Shown here one piece after another: positions 27,035-40,135 of a DNA stretch of 64,000 nt (position 1 is the stretch's first letter; every line of letters starts with the position of its first letter). This DNA comes from Paenibacillus sp. HB172176 (lineage in GTDB: Bacteria; Bacillota; Bacilli; Paenibacillales; Paenibacillaceae): NCBI RefSeq assembly GCF_011947265.1, contig NZ_JAATHD010000001.1, positions 1 to 64,000 of the forward strand, in the 5' to 3' direction. The translations under genes were made by a program, and so were the position numbers. The notes under the pieces are model-generated. The model was given only the letters and a program-made list of their open reading frames with translations, was not told the DNA's origin and searched no databases.

Positions 27035-27070
27035 TAAAAAAAGAAGCAGATGAAGGTTCATCTGCTTCTT
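27035..27070 (-). terminator. Terminator of clpP
   Basis: A perfect 13-bp-class stem, AAGAAGCAGATGAA with TTCATCTGCTTCTT, followed by T residues on the minus strand. Confidence 0.9.
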
Positions 27071-27085
27071 AGGTGATTGTCTCAG

Positions 27086-27667
27086 TTAGATTCGCTCGAT
27101 AACCTTGTCGACAAGTCCGTATTCCTGCGCTTCAGCGGCGCTCATGAAGTAGTCGCGGTCCGTATCCTTCTCGATGCGGTCAAGCGGCTGTCCCGAGCGT
27201 TCTGCCAAAATGTGGTTCAGCTTGTCGCGCATCTTCAGAATGCGGCGGGCGCGAATCTCGATGTCGCTGGCTTGACCTTCGGCTCCGCCCAGCGGTTGAT
27301 GAATCATAACCTCGCTGTTCGGCAGCGCGTAACGCTTGCCCTTGGCGCCTGCGGTTAGCAGGAATGCGCCCATGGAAGCGGCCATGCCGACGCAAATCGT
27401 TGACACATCCGGCTTGATATATTGCATGGTGTCGTAGATCGCCATGCCGGCCGTGATGGAGCCGCCGGGGCTGTTAATGTATAAGGAAATATCCTTCTCC
27501 GGATCATCCGCCGTAAGGAATAGCATCTGAGCGATGATGGAATTGGCTACTACGTCGTTCACGCCTGAACCCAGGAAGATAATGCGGTCCTTCAGCAGGC
27601 GGGAGTAGATATCATAGGAACGTTCCCCTCGATTGCTTTGCTCGATAACCATAGGTACAAAATTCAT
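27086..27667 (-). CDS. clpP: ATP-dependent Clp protease proteolytic subunit
   Basis: A 193-residue serine peptidase that forms the tetradecameric degradation chamber used by ClpX, ClpC or ClpE. The catalytic triad is Ser-98 (GMAASMGA), His-123 (MIHQP) and Asp-172. Length matches B. subtilis ClpP (197). The promoter region carries a CtsR-type operator. Confidence 0.98.
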   Translation of the reverse strand: MNFVPMVIEQSNRGERSYDIYSRLLKDRIIFLGSGVNDVVANSIIAQMLFLTADDPEKDISLYINSPGGSITAGMAIYDTMQYIKPDVSTICVGMAASMGAFLLTAGAKGKRYALPNSEVMIHQPLGGAEGQASDIEIRARRILKMRDKLNHILAERSGQPLDRIEKDTDRDYFMSAAEAQEYGLVDKVIERI

Positions 27668-27700
27668 CTCTAACCAATCCTCCCTCTTCTAAGTAATCCT

Positions 27701-27740
27701 ATAATAACGGATTGAAATTGAAAAGTCAAAGATAGTCAGA
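27701..27740 (-). promoter_or_regulatory. clpP promoter overlapped by a CtsR operator
   Basis: On the minus strand TTGACT (27729-27724), a 17-base spacer and TATTAT (27706-27701). On the plus strand AGTCAAA-GAT-AGTCAGA (27724-27740) matches the CtsR heptad repeat (A/G)GTCAAA-NAN-(A/G)GTCAAA with one mismatch and covers the -35. Confidence 0.75.
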
Positions 27741-27937
27741 CGACAAAAAATGCGGAAAATCCTTAGAAGCTTTTTTCGCACCCACCCAAACCCTCCCTGC
27801 CTAGGGAGGGCCCCAAGGGACTGCGTCCCTCTGGACACCCGCCGGAAGAACGATAACTGGTGCAGAGAGGGGGAGTGCTGCTTTCGTTCGAGGCTCGCTC
27901 CCGTTCCTGCGGAACACGCTCTCAAGCGAGAAAACAC
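27741..27937. other. Gene-free stretch with separate hairpins
   Basis: No gene. Three stand-alone hairpins precede the regular array: CCCTCCC/GGGAGGG at 27791-27810, AGGGAC-TGC-GTCCCT at 27816-27830, and GTTCC-TGC-GGAAC at 27903-27915. The last two share the TGC triloop of the array. Confidence 0.7.
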
Positions 27938-28166
27938 CGCGCCCCTGCGAGACGCGCAAGATCCCTGCACCTGCGGTACAAGCAAGATACGTGCCCCTGC
28001 GAGGCACGCAAGACCCGCGCCCCTGCGAGACGCGCAAGATCCTTGCACCTGCGGTGCAAGCAAGATACGTGCCCCTGAGGGACACGCAAGATTCTTGCAC
28101 CTGCGATGCAAGCAAGATTTCGTGCACCTGCGGTGCACCGCAAGATTCATGCACCTGCGGTGCATG
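27938..28166. repeat. Tandem array of nine 26-27 bp TGC-loop hairpin units
   Basis: Units start near 27938, 27964, 27990, 28016, 28042, 28068, 28094, 28121 and 28148. Each has a self-complementary stem around a CC-TGC-G(G/A) core, then a GCAAGAT-type linker. Stems differ but stay paired: CTTGCACC/GGTGCAAG, CATGCACC/GGTGCATG, GTGCACC/GGTGCAC, CGTGCC/GGCACG. Units 1-3 and 4-6 form a 78-bp duplication. Not CRISPR, because there are no unique spacers. Confidence 0.9.
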
Positions 28167-28169
28167 AGA

Positions 28170-28201
28170 AATAAATAAACCGCCCGGCGTATGCCAGGCG
28201 G
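28170..28201 (-). terminator. Terminator of tRNA-Arg
   Basis: CCGCCTGGC/GCCGGGCGG stem with an ATAC loop on the minus strand, followed by TTTATTTATTT. Confidence 0.8.
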
Positions 28202-28231
28202 CTTGTTAGATGCATAATAGATGATGGTTGT

Positions 28232-28306
28232 TGGCGCGCCCGCTAGGAATCGAACCTAGATCTCAGGCTCCGGAGGCCTACGTCATATCCATTGGACCAC
28301 GGGCGC
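28232..28306 (-). tRNA. tRNA-Arg (CCG)
   Basis: Acceptor GCGCCCG pairs with CGGGCGC, discriminator G, CCA encoded, T-arm GGTTCGATTCC. The anticodon is CCG in TCCGGAG. It stands alone on the minus strand. Confidence 0.95.
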
Positions 28307-28418
28307 ATGTTTCATTTCAAAAAACAGTAGCAAAAATGATTATATGATATAGGAGCCTTGAAAGCAAGAAGGTTTTTGCGAAATCGAGTCTTTTCATTAA
28401 ATTTGTATAAATTTTGAC

Positions 28419-28432
28419 GGAAATCGTTTTCA
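28419..28432. promoter_or_regulatory. cre-like CcpA site upstream of cggR
   Basis: On the minus strand TGAAAACGATTTCC matches the catabolite-responsive element TGWAANCGNTNWCA at 13 of 14 positions. It lies about 25 bases upstream of the cggR -35, a possible activator position. Confidence 0.4.
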
Positions 28433-28447
28433 TTTTGTTCACACCTC

Positions 28448-28476
28448 TTGCATGCCTGCTCTATATTCGGTATGAT
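28448..28476 (+). promoter_or_regulatory. cggR-gapA operon promoter
   Basis: TTGCAT at 28448-28453, a 17-base spacer and TATGAT at 28471-28476. Confidence 0.7.
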
Positions 28477-28501
28477 GAATGTGGGACTTAAATCGAATGC
28501 G

Positions 28502-28538
28502 CGGGACGTTAGGCGTCCAGCATGGGGACAGAGTCCGC
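28502..28538 (+). promoter_or_regulatory. CggR operator (tandem CGGGAC half-sites)
   Basis: CGGGAC-N6-CGTC at 28502-28517, then GGGGAC at 28524-28529, about 20-50 bases after the likely start site. This repeats the layout of the B. subtilis CggR operator (CGGGAC-N6-TGTC twice). The second repeat is less well conserved. Confidence 0.65.
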
Positions 28539-28590
28539 GAATCTTAGTGAAGGGCCGAAGGGCTCTGACAGATGGAGTGAAGGATAAGAG

Positions 28591-29625
28591 ATGCGTCAGC
28601 TCATTGAACTGCAGCAGCAGCTTGTGCCGGAACTTCTGGATGTCATGAGGAAACGGTATTTGATTCTGCATCAAGTGATGTTATCGGATACGATCGGCCG
28701 AAGGTCGCTCGCGGCGAATCTTGCGATGACGGAGAGGATGCTGCGCGCGGAAACGGATTTTCTCAAGGACCAAGGCTTGCTTGACATTCATGCCTCCGGC
28801 ATGAGCATCAGCGAGCTTGGCAGGAAGCTGCTTGAGCAGCTTGAACCATACTATAACTCCATGTTCGGTTTGTCTCAGCTTGAAGAGCGAATTCGAACGT
28901 ATTTCGGCCTGACGAGGGTAATTATCGTTCCGGGCGACAGCGCGGAATCGCCGCAGACGAAACGCGAGCTTGGGAGAGTCGGCAGCCAGGTGCTGCGACA
29001 AGCCTTGAAGCCCGATGATGTTATCGCCGTAACGGGCGGGACGACGATCGCGCAGGTTGCGAATCAACTGACAACCTCAGCGCCGATGGGCAGCATTTGC
29101 TTCGTACCGGGACGCGGGGGACTTGGTCAAAGTCTGGATTACCAGGCGAACACGCTGGCCTCGACGATGGCGAAGCGAACCGGAGGCAAATACAGACTGC
29201 TGCATGTGCCTGATCATCTGGGGACGGAAGCTTTTTCTTCCTTAATGCAGGAGCCCAACATTCGAGAAATTGTGGATGTGATCCGAAGCGCCCGTATCGT
29301 GGTGCATGGCATCGGAGATGCGATGGTGATGGCGAGACGGAGAAATCTCGATCGCGATTTGATCGAATCGATGGAATCGGAAGGCGCGCTGGCAGAGGCG
29401 TTTGGTTTCTATTTCGACCGTGACGGCGCCGTCGTTCACAAAATGCAAACGGTAGGGTTACGCCTCGAGGATATTGTGAAGACTGAAGTTGTTATAGGCA
29501 TTGCAGGCGGAAGCGGTAAAGGCGAAGCGATCGCGGCGGTCATGAGGTTCGGCCACAACGATGTGCTTGTAACCGATGAAGCGGCGGCGAAGGAAGTTAT
29601 CGCGCTGATTGAGCAGCAAGCGTGA
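28591..29625 (+). CDS. cggR: Central glycolytic genes regulator
   Basis: A 344-residue SorC-family repressor of the glycolytic operon; fructose-1,6-bisphosphate releases it from DNA in B. subtilis. The N-terminal winged HTH spans about residues 20-75 (RRSLAANLAMTERMLRAETDFL); the sugar-phosphate-binding domain carries VTGGTTIAQVA and VGIAGGSGKGEAI. Start follows AAGGAT. It begins the cggR-gapA-pgk-tpiA-gpmI-eno order, with its own operator just upstream. Confidence 0.96.
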   Translation: MRQLIELQQQLVPELLDVMRKRYLILHQVMLSDTIGRRSLAANLAMTERMLRAETDFLKDQGLLDIHASGMSISELGRKLLEQLEPYYNSMFGLSQLEERIRTYFGLTRVIIVPGDSAESPQTKRELGRVGSQVLRQALKPDDVIAVTGGTTIAQVANQLTTSAPMGSICFVPGRGGLGQSLDYQANTLASTMAKRTGGKYRLLHVPDHLGTEAFSSLMQEPNIREIVDVIRSARIVVHGIGDAMVMARRRNLDRDLIESMESEGALAEAFGFYFDRDGAVVHKMQTVGLRLEDIVKTEVVIGIAGGSGKGEAIAAVMRFGHNDVLVTDEAAAKEVIALIEQQA

Positions 29626-29835
29626 GGCCAGGATGCGTGACAACCGGAAACGAGCGGGCAAGAGTATATTTTTTTGCGAAACACGGTTGTTCATCTCCCA
29701 AAGGTTTCAATAGAGGGTTTCTTAACCGAATTCAGGATATGAGGCATCACGACGAAGAACAGCGGCAGCAAGGAGCGCGGCTGGGAACGTCTTGAAATAT
29801 ATTTGCTTTTAAAAACGCTTAGGAGGCTACTACTC

Positions 29836-30846
29836 ATGACAGTAAAAGTTGGTATTAATGGATTTGGTCGTATTGGACGCTTGGCTTTCCGCCGCATTCA
29901 AAACGTGGAAGGAATCGAAGTTGTTGCAATCAATGACTTGACGGACTCGAAAATGCTGGCGCACCTGCTGAAATATGATACTACGCAAGGCCGCTTCAAC
30001 GGCGATGTTGAAGTGCATGACGGCTTCTTCAAAGTAAACGGCAAAGAAGTGAAGGTTCTGGCGAACCGTAACCCTGAAGAGCTTCCTTGGGGCGATCTTG
30101 GCGTTGACATCGTTCTGGAGTGCACAGGCTTCTTCACAACCAAAGAAGCTGCTGAAAAGCATCTTAAAGGCGGCGCCAAGCGCGTTGTTATCTCGGCTCC
30201 TGCTACAGGCGACATGAAAACAATCGTTTACAACGTTAACCATGATATTCTTGACGGTTCGGAAACTGTTATCTCCGGCGCTTCTTGCACAACGAACTGC
30301 CTGGCTCCAATGGCCAAAACGCTGAATGATAAATTCGGCATCGTGCAAGGTCTGATGACAACGATCCATGCTTACACTGGCGATCAAAATACGCTGGACG
30401 CTCCGCATCCGAAAGGCGACTTCCGTCGCGCTCGCGCAGCGGCTGAAAACATCATTCCTAACACTACGGGCGCTGCGAAAGCAATCGGCCTCGTTATCCC
30501 TGATCTGCAAGGCAAGCTCGACGGCGCGGCTCAACGCGTACCGACTCCAACCGGCTCCCTGACTGAGCTGGTAGTCGTTCTGAACGAGAAAGTAACAGCT
30601 GAGCAAGTGAACGCGGCTATGAAGGAAGCTTCCGATCCGCAAACGTTCGGCTACACAGAAGACGAAATCGTTTCTTCCGACGTAATCGGCATCACTTACG
30701 GCTCCCTGTTCGACGCAACGCAAACAAAGGTGCTGACAGTAGGCGACCAACAGTTGGTGAAAACAGTAGCATGGTATGACAACGAAATGTCCTACACATC
30801 CCAGTTGATTCGTACGCTTGAGCATTTCGCGAAACTGTCCCACTAA
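29836..30846 (+). CDS. gapA: Glyceraldehyde-3-phosphate dehydrogenase
   Basis: A 336-residue glycolytic enzyme oxidising glyceraldehyde 3-phosphate with NAD and phosphate. The Rossmann motif [10 protein letters not shown] opens the protein, Asp-34 (INDLTD) suggests NAD preference, and the catalytic Cys-151 is in SCTTNC. The ATG at 29836 has AGGAGG 9 bases upstream. Codon use is strongly biased, as for highly expressed genes. The 210-base gap after cggR has no other gene. Confidence 0.98.
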   Translation: MTVKVGINGFGRIGRLAFRRIQNVEGIEVVAINDLTDSKMLAHLLKYDTTQGRFNGDVEVHDGFFKVNGKEVKVLANRNPEELPWGDLGVDIVLECTGFFTTKEAAEKHLKGGAKRVVISAPATGDMKTIVYNVNHDILDGSETVISGASCTTNCLAPMAKTLNDKFGIVQGLMTTIHAYTGDQNTLDAPHPKGDFRRARAAAENIIPNTTGAAKAIGLVIPDLQGKLDGAAQRVPTPTGSLTELVVVLNEKVTAEQVNAAMKEASDPQTFGYTEDEIVSSDVIGITYGSLFDATQTKVLTVGDQQLVKTVAWYDNEMSYTSQLIRTLEHFAKLSH

Positions 30847-30870
30847 TACCAGCCCCACAGCGTACAGCAT

Positions 30871-30897
30871 AGAGCGGAAACTTGTTTCCGCTCTTTA
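30871..30897 (+). terminator. Hairpin between gapA and pgk
   Basis: A perfect 11-bp stem, AGAGCGGAAAC with GTTTCCGCTCT, and a TT loop, followed by only TTAT. It probably acts as a partial terminator or RNA stabiliser that lowers expression of the genes after gapA. Confidence 0.65.
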
Positions 30898-30956
30898 TCT
30901 ATGAGTAAGCCATCCTTTCCTATATTTTTAAAAATACGAGTTGCGGAGGAACCTAC

Positions 30957-32929
<1,973 letters not shown>

Positions 32930-32930
32930 T

Positions 32931-34469
32931 ATGGCCTCTCGCAAACCGGTAGCGTTAATTATTATGGACGGCTTCGGCCTTCGGAACGATGTAACTGGCA
33001 ACGCCGTTGCACAAGCGAAGAAGCCGAACTATGATCGATACTTAAGCGTTTATCCGAACACGACATTAACCGCTTGCGGCGAAGCTGTCGGCTTGCCGGA
33101 AGGGCAAATGGGCAACTCCGAGGTTGGCCATCTCAACATCGGCGCGGGCCGCATCGTGTATCAGGATTTGACTCGTATCAGCAAGTCGATTCGGGACGGC
33201 GAATTTTTTGATAACGAAACGCTGCTTGGCGCGGTGCGTCATGCGAAGAATAACGGCAAGAAGCTTCATCTGTACGGCTTGCTGTCGGACGGCGGCGTGC
33301 ACAGCCATATCGCTCATCTCTTCGCCCTGCTGGAGCTTGCGAAGAAGGAGGAGTTGGAGGAAGTATATATTCACGGCTTTCTTGACGGGCGCGATGTTTC
33401 TCCTGACAGCGCGAAAGGCTATATTGAACAGCTTCTCGCGAAGATTGACGAAGTCGGCGTAGGAAAGATCGCAACGCTGCAAGGCCGCTACTATGCCATG
33501 GACCGCGACAAGCGCTGGGAGCGTACGGAGAAGTCCTATCGAGCGATGGTATACGGCGATGGTCCTAAATATACGGATCCGCTGCAAGCGGTAGTTGAAT
33601 CCTACGAAAAATCGGTATATGATGAATTCGTTATGCCTACCGTTATCGTGGGCGAGGACGGCAAGCCGGCAGGTCTTGTGGAGTCCGAGGATGCGGTTAT
33701 CTTCTTCAACTTCCGTCCAGATCGCGCGATTCAGCTGTCCCAGGTATTCACGAACGCGGATTTCCGCGGCTTCGACCGCGGAGAGAAATGTCCGAAAAAT
33801 CTCTATTACGTCTGCTTGACCTTGTTCAGCGAATCCGTCGAGGGCTATGTGGCTTATGCGCCTAAGAATCTGGACAACACGCTTGGAGAGGTGCTTGCCC
33901 AGAATGGGAAGACGCAGCTGCGCACGGCTGAAACGGAGAAATATCCGCATGTGACCTTCTTCTTCAGCGGAGGCCGCGATGAGGAGCTTCCAGGCGAGAC
34001 GCGCGTGCTGATTCCTTCGCCGAAGGTTGCGACGTATGATCTTCAGCCGGAGATGAGCGCTTATGAGCTTGCCGCATCGACGGTGAAGGAGATTGAAGCG
34101 GATAAGCATGACGCGATCATTCTCAATTTCGCCAACCCGGACATGGTCGGACATTCGGGCATGCTGGAGCCGACGATCAAAGCGGTGGAAGCGACGGACG
34201 AGTGTGTGGGCAAGGTTGTCGAGGCGGTGCTCGCCAAAGGCGGCGTCTGCATCATTACGGCGGATCACGGCAATGCCGACATGGTCTTCGACGAGAATGG
34301 CCGGCCTTATACGGCACACACCACCAATCCGGTTCCGCTTATCGTCACCAAAGAGGGCGTAACGCTGCGCGAGGGCGGCATTCTGGCGGATATCGCGCCG
34401 ACGATGCTGGATCTGCTTCAGCTCCAGAAGCCTGCAGAGATGACGGGTACAAGCTTGATCAAATCTTAA
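32931..34469 (+). CDS. gpmI: 2,3-bisphosphoglycerate-independent phosphoglycerate mutase
   Basis: A 512-residue Mn-dependent alkaline-phosphatase-superfamily mutase. The metal site DGFGLR near the start, the phosphoserine motif [13 protein letters not shown] near residue 60 and the late motif [10 protein letters not shown] are intact. The ATG at 32931 is one base after the tpiA stop and has a GAGGGGG site; the 35-codon in-frame extension into tpiA is rejected. Confidence 0.97.
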   Translation: MASRKPVALIIMDGFGLRNDVTGNAVAQAKKPNYDRYLSVYPNTTLTACGEAVGLPEGQMGNSEVGHLNIGAGRIVYQDLTRISKSIRDGEFFDNETLLGAVRHAKNNGKKLHLYGLLSDGGVHSHIAHLFALLELAKKEELEEVYIHGFLDGRDVSPDSAKGYIEQLLAKIDEVGVGKIATLQGRYYAMDRDKRWERTEKSYRAMVYGDGPKYTDPLQAVVESYEKSVYDEFVMPTVIVGEDGKPAGLVESEDAVIFFNFRPDRAIQLSQVFTNADFRGFDRGEKCPKNLYYVCLTLFSESVEGYVAYAPKNLDNTLGEVLAQNGKTQLRTAETEKYPHVTFFFSGGRDEELPGETRVLIPSPKVATYDLQPEMSAYELAASTVKEIEADKHDAIILNFANPDMVGHSGMLEPTIKAVEATDECVGKVVEAVLAKGGVCIITADHGNADMVFDENGRPYTAHTTNPVPLIVTKEGVTLREGGILADIAPTMLDLLQLQKPAEMTGTSLIKS

Positions 34470-34529
34470 GCTTCTCTTAGAATGATTTTCTGTATTAATA
34501 ATGCAGCAAGTAAATAATGAATGAACTAA

Positions 34530-35837
<1,308 letters not shown>

Positions 35838-35873
35838 TAAAGCTGTCGCGTGATTAGCGAATGTGCATGGAAG

Positions 35874-35912
35874 AAGAAGCATGTCTTGATTTTCGGGGCA
35901 TGCTTCTTTTTT
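35874..35912 (+). terminator. Terminator of the glycolytic operon
   Basis: AAGAAGCATGTC pairs with GGCATGCTTCTT, with a TTTTTTT tail. Confidence 0.9.
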
Positions 35913-35945
35913 TGAAGGGAATCATCTTAGTGAGGAGCCGATGCG

Positions 35946-36632
35946 ATGATAGTAGAAGTAATCGCCATTCGCGCAGAGGATGTTGTCGCTGCCGAGGCGG
36001 CGGGGGCGGACCGGATAGAGCTCGTTACAGGCATGGCGGAAGGAGGTCTTACGCCAAGCGCGGGAATGATTGAAGCTGCGGTGAAGGCGTCGAAGCTGCC
36101 GATCTATGTGATGATCAGGCCTCATGATCAATCCTTCTGCTACAGCGAGGCCGATCAAGCTGCCATGATGAAGGATATCTTAATTTGCCGCGAGCTTGGC
36201 GCTGCGGGGATCGTCCTCGGCATGCTGGATGAATCGGGAGAGATTGATACGATAGGGCTTGAACGTATGCTTGCGGCCGCGGAGGGTCTGGATGTAACGT
36301 TTCACCGCGCAATCGATGAGGTGAAGGATCAACTGGCTGCGCTTCACGTGCTGGCAAGGTATCCGCAAATCAGCCGTGTACTGACGTCCGGCGGCTCTCG
36401 GACTTCAACGGAATCAACGGGTCAACTGCGTAGGCTTCAGGAAGAAGCGCAGGCTCTTGGTATCCGTATTATTGTCGGCAAAGGACTGACGCCGGATAAT
36501 GTGGCTATGGTGGTGAGAGAGACAGGCGTGAGCGAGGTTCATTTCGGGGCAGGGGTTCGGAAGAATAAAAGCTTTCAGGATGGAATTGATCCGGAGGAAA
36601 TCGGGAGTATTCGCGACAAGCTGCCCGGTTAG
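35946..36632 (+). CDS. cutC: CutC-family protein
   Basis: A 228-residue TIM-barrel protein of the CutC family (copper homeostasis in annotation, true role unsettled). Typical stretches are [30 protein letters not shown] and VTFHRAIDE, plus VLTSGG. Start has GAGGAG about 9 bases upstream. It follows the glycolytic terminator, so it has its own transcription. Confidence 0.9.
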   Translation: MIVEVIAIRAEDVVAAEAAGADRIELVTGMAEGGLTPSAGMIEAAVKASKLPIYVMIRPHDQSFCYSEADQAAMMKDILICRELGAAGIVLGMLDESGEIDTIGLERMLAAAEGLDVTFHRAIDEVKDQLAALHVLARYPQISRVLTSGGSRTSTESTGQLRRLQEEAQALGIRIIVGKGLTPDNVAMVVRETGVSEVHFGAGVRKNKSFQDGIDPEEIGSIRDKLPG

Positions 36633-36653
36633 ACTCGTTGCCGCTCTTTTGAG

Positions 36654-36682
36654 TTGTATAAATTTTTCGCCTATGGTACAAT
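36654..36682 (+). promoter_or_regulatory. Promoter for secG
   Basis: TTGTAT at 36654-36659, a 17-base spacer and an extended TGG-TACAAT at 36677-36682. Confidence 0.7.
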
Positions 36683-36729
36683 CAATGTATATGTTTTTTC
36701 GTGGAGCGGCCACGCTGGAGGTGTATGGA

Positions 36730-36966
36730 ATGGAAATCGCTTTGAAGATTGTGCTGGTTATCTTTTCGCTTGGCTTGATTGCTGTCGTATTGCTGCAGAA
36801 GGGTAAGAGCGCTGGTTTGTCCGGTGCAATCAGCGGCGGCGCCGAGCATTTGTTCGGCAAGCAGAAAGCCCGTGGATTGGACCTGTTTTTACAGCGTTTG
36901 ACTGTCGTCCTGGCAGCCGGATTTTTCATCTTTGCTTTGGTTGTATCTTACTTTGTAGAGAATTAA
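36730..36966 (+). CDS. secG: Preprotein translocase subunit SecG
   Basis: A 78-residue membrane protein with two hydrophobic helices (about 3-20 and 54-74) joined by a loop with [15 protein letters not shown], the SecG pattern. It stabilises SecYEG during protein export. The ATG at 36730 follows GGAGGTG; the upstream in-frame extension overlaps the promoter and is rejected. The secG-rnr order is conserved in Bacillales. Confidence 0.95.
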   Translation: MEIALKIVLVIFSLGLIAVVLLQKGKSAGLSGAISGGAEHLFGKQKARGLDLFLQRLTVVLAAGFFIFALVVSYFVEN

Positions 36967-36982
36967 TCGGAAGAATTAGGAA

Positions 36983-37008
36983 GGCGAGGGAGCATCCCTC
37001 GTCTTTTT
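36983..37008 (+). terminator. Terminator after secG
   Basis: CGAGGGA-GCA-TCCCTCG stem followed by a T run (TCTTTTTT). Confidence 0.85.
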
Positions 37009-37130
37009 TGCTTTTTTTGGAGAAATGCGATTGTAAGTTATGGCATTCGTGTATACTACATGATATACGCCATTCTAGCACCCGCATGCCCAATAATCGG
37101 CTGCGGAACTTATAAGGAGATTATATATAC

Positions 37131-39923
37131 ATGATGGAACGCGAGCAAGAATTGCTTGATTTTATGAGAGAAACGGCTTATAGGCCGATGACGTATCAAG
37201 AGCTGGAGCAGCATTTCGGCATCGAGGGAGCTGCGGAATTCAAGGCATTTCTTCAGCTTCTCAATAAGCTGGAGGATGAGGGCAAGGTGCTGCGGACCCG
37301 CACGGAGCGATACGGAGTGCCAGAGCGCATGAATCTGCTGCGGGGCAAGGTGCAGGCGCATGCGAAGGGCTTTGCCTTTCTGTTGCCGGACGAGAAGGAT
37401 CACGGCGATGTTTATTTGCATGCGAATGATCTGAAGAGCGCGATGAACGGGGATACGGTGCTCGTGCGGATAACCTCGAAGAGCGAAAGCGGAGGACGCA
37501 TAGAAGGCGAGGTCGTGCGGGTCGTGCAGCGCGCCATAACACAGATTGTCGGCGTGTTCGAGGATCATGAAGCGTACGGCTTCGTTATACCGGATGACAA
37601 GCGGATTAATCGCGATATCTTTATCCCCAGGGACGGCTTTCAAGGTGCGGTGACCGGGCAGAAGGTAGTTGTGCGAATTGTTTCGTATCCGGAAGGACGA
37701 TCGGCTGCGGAAGGCGAAATTTTGGAGATTCTTGGTCATAAGAATGATCCCGGCGTCGACATCCTGTCCATTATCCGCAAGCATCAGCTGCCGGAGGGCT
37801 TTCCTGAGGATGTGATGGCGGAGGCGGAAGCGGCGCCTAATGTAATAACTGAGGCCGAAATTAGGGAGCAAGGAAGACGGGATCTACGCGAAGAGGTTAT
37901 TGTGACAATTGACGGCGAGGATGCGAAGGATCTCGACGACGCGGTCCATGTGAAGCGGCTGGACAACGGCAATTTCGTGCTGGGCGTACATATCGCGGAT
38001 GTAGGTTATTACGTAACCGAGAATTCGGCGCTCGATCAAGAAGCCTTCCGCAGAGGCTGCAGTGTATACTTGGTCGATCGGGTCATTCCGATGCTTCCGC
38101 ATCGACTGTCCAATGGCATTTGTTCGCTCAATCCTCAGGTAGACCGGCTTACGCTTTCTTGCGAGATGGAGTTCGATGCGAAAACCTTGAAGCGGGTGAA
38201 GCATGACATCTTCACCAGCGTGATTCGGACGAAGGAGAGAATGACGTATACCAACGTTCGCCGCATCCTGAACGCCAACGAGGAAGAGCCCGAAACAGCG
38301 CTTAAGGAGCGTTATTCGGAGCTGCTGGGCATGTTCGGCTTGATGGAGCAGCTCGCGATGCGTTTGCGCGCCAAGCGAATGAAGCGCGGCGCGATCGACT
38401 TCGATTTCGTAGAGTCGAAGGTCGTTGTTGACGATTCGGGCAAGGCCGTCGATATCGTGAAGCGTGAGCGGTCTGTCGCGGAGCAGATTATCGAGGAATT
38501 CATGCTCGTGGCGAATGAAACCGTCGCGGAGCATTTCCACTGGCTTCGCGTGCCGTTCCTGTACCGAATCCACGAGGATCCGAACCAGGAGAAGCTGCTT
38601 GCCTTCATGCAGTTCGCCTCCAATTTCGGCTATGTGGTGAAGGGCAACGGCAATTCGGTGCATCCACGCGCTTTGCAAACCTTGCTCGAAGAAATTCAAG
38701 GCACGAAGGAAGCGACCGTCATCTCCACGATGATGCTCAGATCGATGAAGCAGGCAAAGTACGATGCGGAGAGTCTCGGCCATTTCGGCCTGGCCGCGGA
38801 ATTCTATTCGCATTTCACCTCGCCGATCAGACGCTATCCCGATCTTGTTATTCACCGGATCATTCGCGAGGTCATAGAAGGCGGAGGCATGCTCTCGGAA
38901 GCGAGGCTAGAAGCGCTAACCGCGCGCATGCCGGATATTGCGCAGCATTCCTCCGAGCGCGAACGGGTCGCGGTCGACGCCGAACGAGATACGGAGAAGC
39001 TGAAGAAATGCGAATTCATGCTGGATAAGGTCGGCGAGGAATTCGACGGCATTATTAGCAGCGTCACCTCCTTTGGCATGTTCATTGAACTGGACAATAC
39101 GGTGGAGGGACTCATTCGATTAAGCGACCTCAATGACGACTACTACCATTTCCATGAGCTGCATATGGTGCTTATCGGCGAGCGCACGTCGAAGGTGTAC
39201 CGGATCGGCGATGAAGTCAAGATTCGCGTCGCCCGGGTGGATATGATCGAGCATAACATCGATTTCGAAATGGTAGATACGAAGCCGCGCGGCAGCTATA
39301 AAGGTATTGCAGGCGGCGGCAACGATGGCGGCGGCCGCAAGCGCGGCGGAGTATATGGCAGCCGCGGAGACGCGCGTTCCGGCGGCAAGGGACGACAAAG
39401 AGCCGGGGAAGGCTCAAGTGGCCGAACAGGCGGCTTCAAGCAGGGAAAAGGCGGAGGCGTAGGCACTGATAAAGGCTACCGTAAAAAGGGAGGACTTGGC
39501 GCAGACGGTGGGGCAGACTCGAAACGGACTGTCGGAAGCGGCAATCCATGGCTTGAAGGCGGAGCGGCGGAGCTGGATTTGGCGGAACCGGCCAGCGAAG
39601 GCAAGGCTCCACTCAAGGATATGTGGGGGCTGCCGATTCGGGAAAGCGGTCAAGGAAAAGCCAAGAACGGCGGTTATGGCAAGCAAGGCGCCGAATCTGG
39701 CGGAAGCAAGGGTGGCAAGCGAAAAAGCGAAGGCTCTGGCAAAAAAGGCAAGAACAAAGGTAAACGCAAAAATGCGACAACAAGCGGGATATTCAATGCG
39801 GATGCTGCCTCTGTCAAGCAACACGGTACTGTTGACGGGAATGAAGCGAAGCGCAAGAAAAAACGCAAGAAAAAAGGCGGTACGAATAATGCCACTGCGG
39901 CATTCGTACGCAAAAAGAAGTAA
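37131..39923 (+). CDS. rnr: Ribonuclease R with a long basic Gly/Lys-rich tail
   Basis: A 930-residue 3'-to-5' exoribonuclease that degrades structured RNA and helps tmRNA-mediated decay. An N-terminal winged-helix region and cold-shock domains lead to the RNB core, with catalytic aspartates in [12 protein letters not shown] near residue 262; an S1 domain lies near 635-715. The last about 200 residues are low complexity, rich in Gly, Lys, Arg and Ser (for example [13 protein letters not shown] and [11 protein letters not shown]). B. subtilis RNase R has about 780 residues. smpB and ssrA nearby fit its trans-translation role. Confidence 0.96.
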   Translation: MMEREQELLDFMRETAYRPMTYQELEQHFGIEGAAEFKAFLQLLNKLEDEGKVLRTRTERYGVPERMNLLRGKVQAHAKGFAFLLPDEKDHGDVYLHANDLKSAMNGDTVLVRITSKSESGGRIEGEVVRVVQRAITQIVGVFEDHEAYGFVIPDDKRINRDIFIPRDGFQGAVTGQKVVVRIVSYPEGRSAAEGEILEILGHKNDPGVDILSIIRKHQLPEGFPEDVMAEAEAAPNVITEAEIREQGRRDLREEVIVTIDGEDAKDLDDAVHVKRLDNGNFVLGVHIADVGYYVTENSALDQEAFRRGCSVYLVDRVIPMLPHRLSNGICSLNPQVDRLTLSCEMEFDAKTLKRVKHDIFTSVIRTKERMTYTNVRRILNANEEEPETALKERYSELLGMFGLMEQLAMRLRAKRMKRGAIDFDFVESKVVVDDSGKAVDIVKRERSVAEQIIEEFMLVANETVAEHFHWLRVPFLYRIHEDPNQEKLLAFMQFASNFGYVVKGNGNSVHPRALQTLLEEIQGTKEATVISTMMLRSMKQAKYDAESLGHFGLAAEFYSHFTSPIRRYPDLVIHRIIREVIEGGGMLSEARLEALTARMPDIAQHSSERERVAVDAERDTEKLKKCEFMLDKVGEEFDGIISSVTSFGMFIELDNTVEGLIRLSDLNDDYYHFHELHMVLIGERTSKVYRIGDEVKIRVARVDMIEHNIDFEMVDTKPRGSYKGIAGGGNDGGGRKRGGVYGSRGDARSGGKGRQRAGEGSSGRTGGFKQGKGGGVGTDKGYRKKGGLGADGGADSKRTVGSGNPWLEGGAAELDLAEPASEGKAPLKDMWGLPIRESGQGKAKNGGYGKQGAESGGSKGGKRKSEGSGKKGKNKGKRKNATTSGIFNADAASVKQHGTVDGNEAKRKKKRKKKGGTNNATAAFVRKKK

Positions 39924-40081
39924 CAGGGGAGGCGCTGCATGCTGGCCAAGCAGTTGGTTGAGGTCCTGGCTTCACCAGCTGTTCGTTTGGAGAAGACTCC
40001 TTTGATGCGTTAACATTCTTCCAATAGGAATAAGAACGACTGTATTTGGACAGACTGAGAAAAGATATTTAAGCAGGTGAC

Positions 40082-40110
40082 TTGCTTTTTATCGACGGGT
40101 GTAGTAAACT
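40082..40110 (+). promoter_or_regulatory. cspB promoter candidate
   Basis: TTGCTT at 40082-40087, a 17-base spacer and TAAACT at 40105-40110, giving a leader of about 130 bases before the cspB ATG. Confidence 0.55.
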
Positions 40111-40135
40111 CAAGGCAATAGATGATATGAACCTG

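Noticed and set aside
27938-28166. CRISPR array
   Set aside because: The linkers between repeats are themselves repeated; there are no unique spacers and no cas genes.
27689-28178. Long open frames on both strands through the hairpin array
   Set aside because: They arise because the repeat unit lacks stops in several frames; the proteins are Cys/Arg-rich repeats, start codons lack ribosome binding sites, and the hairpin pattern explains the sequence better.
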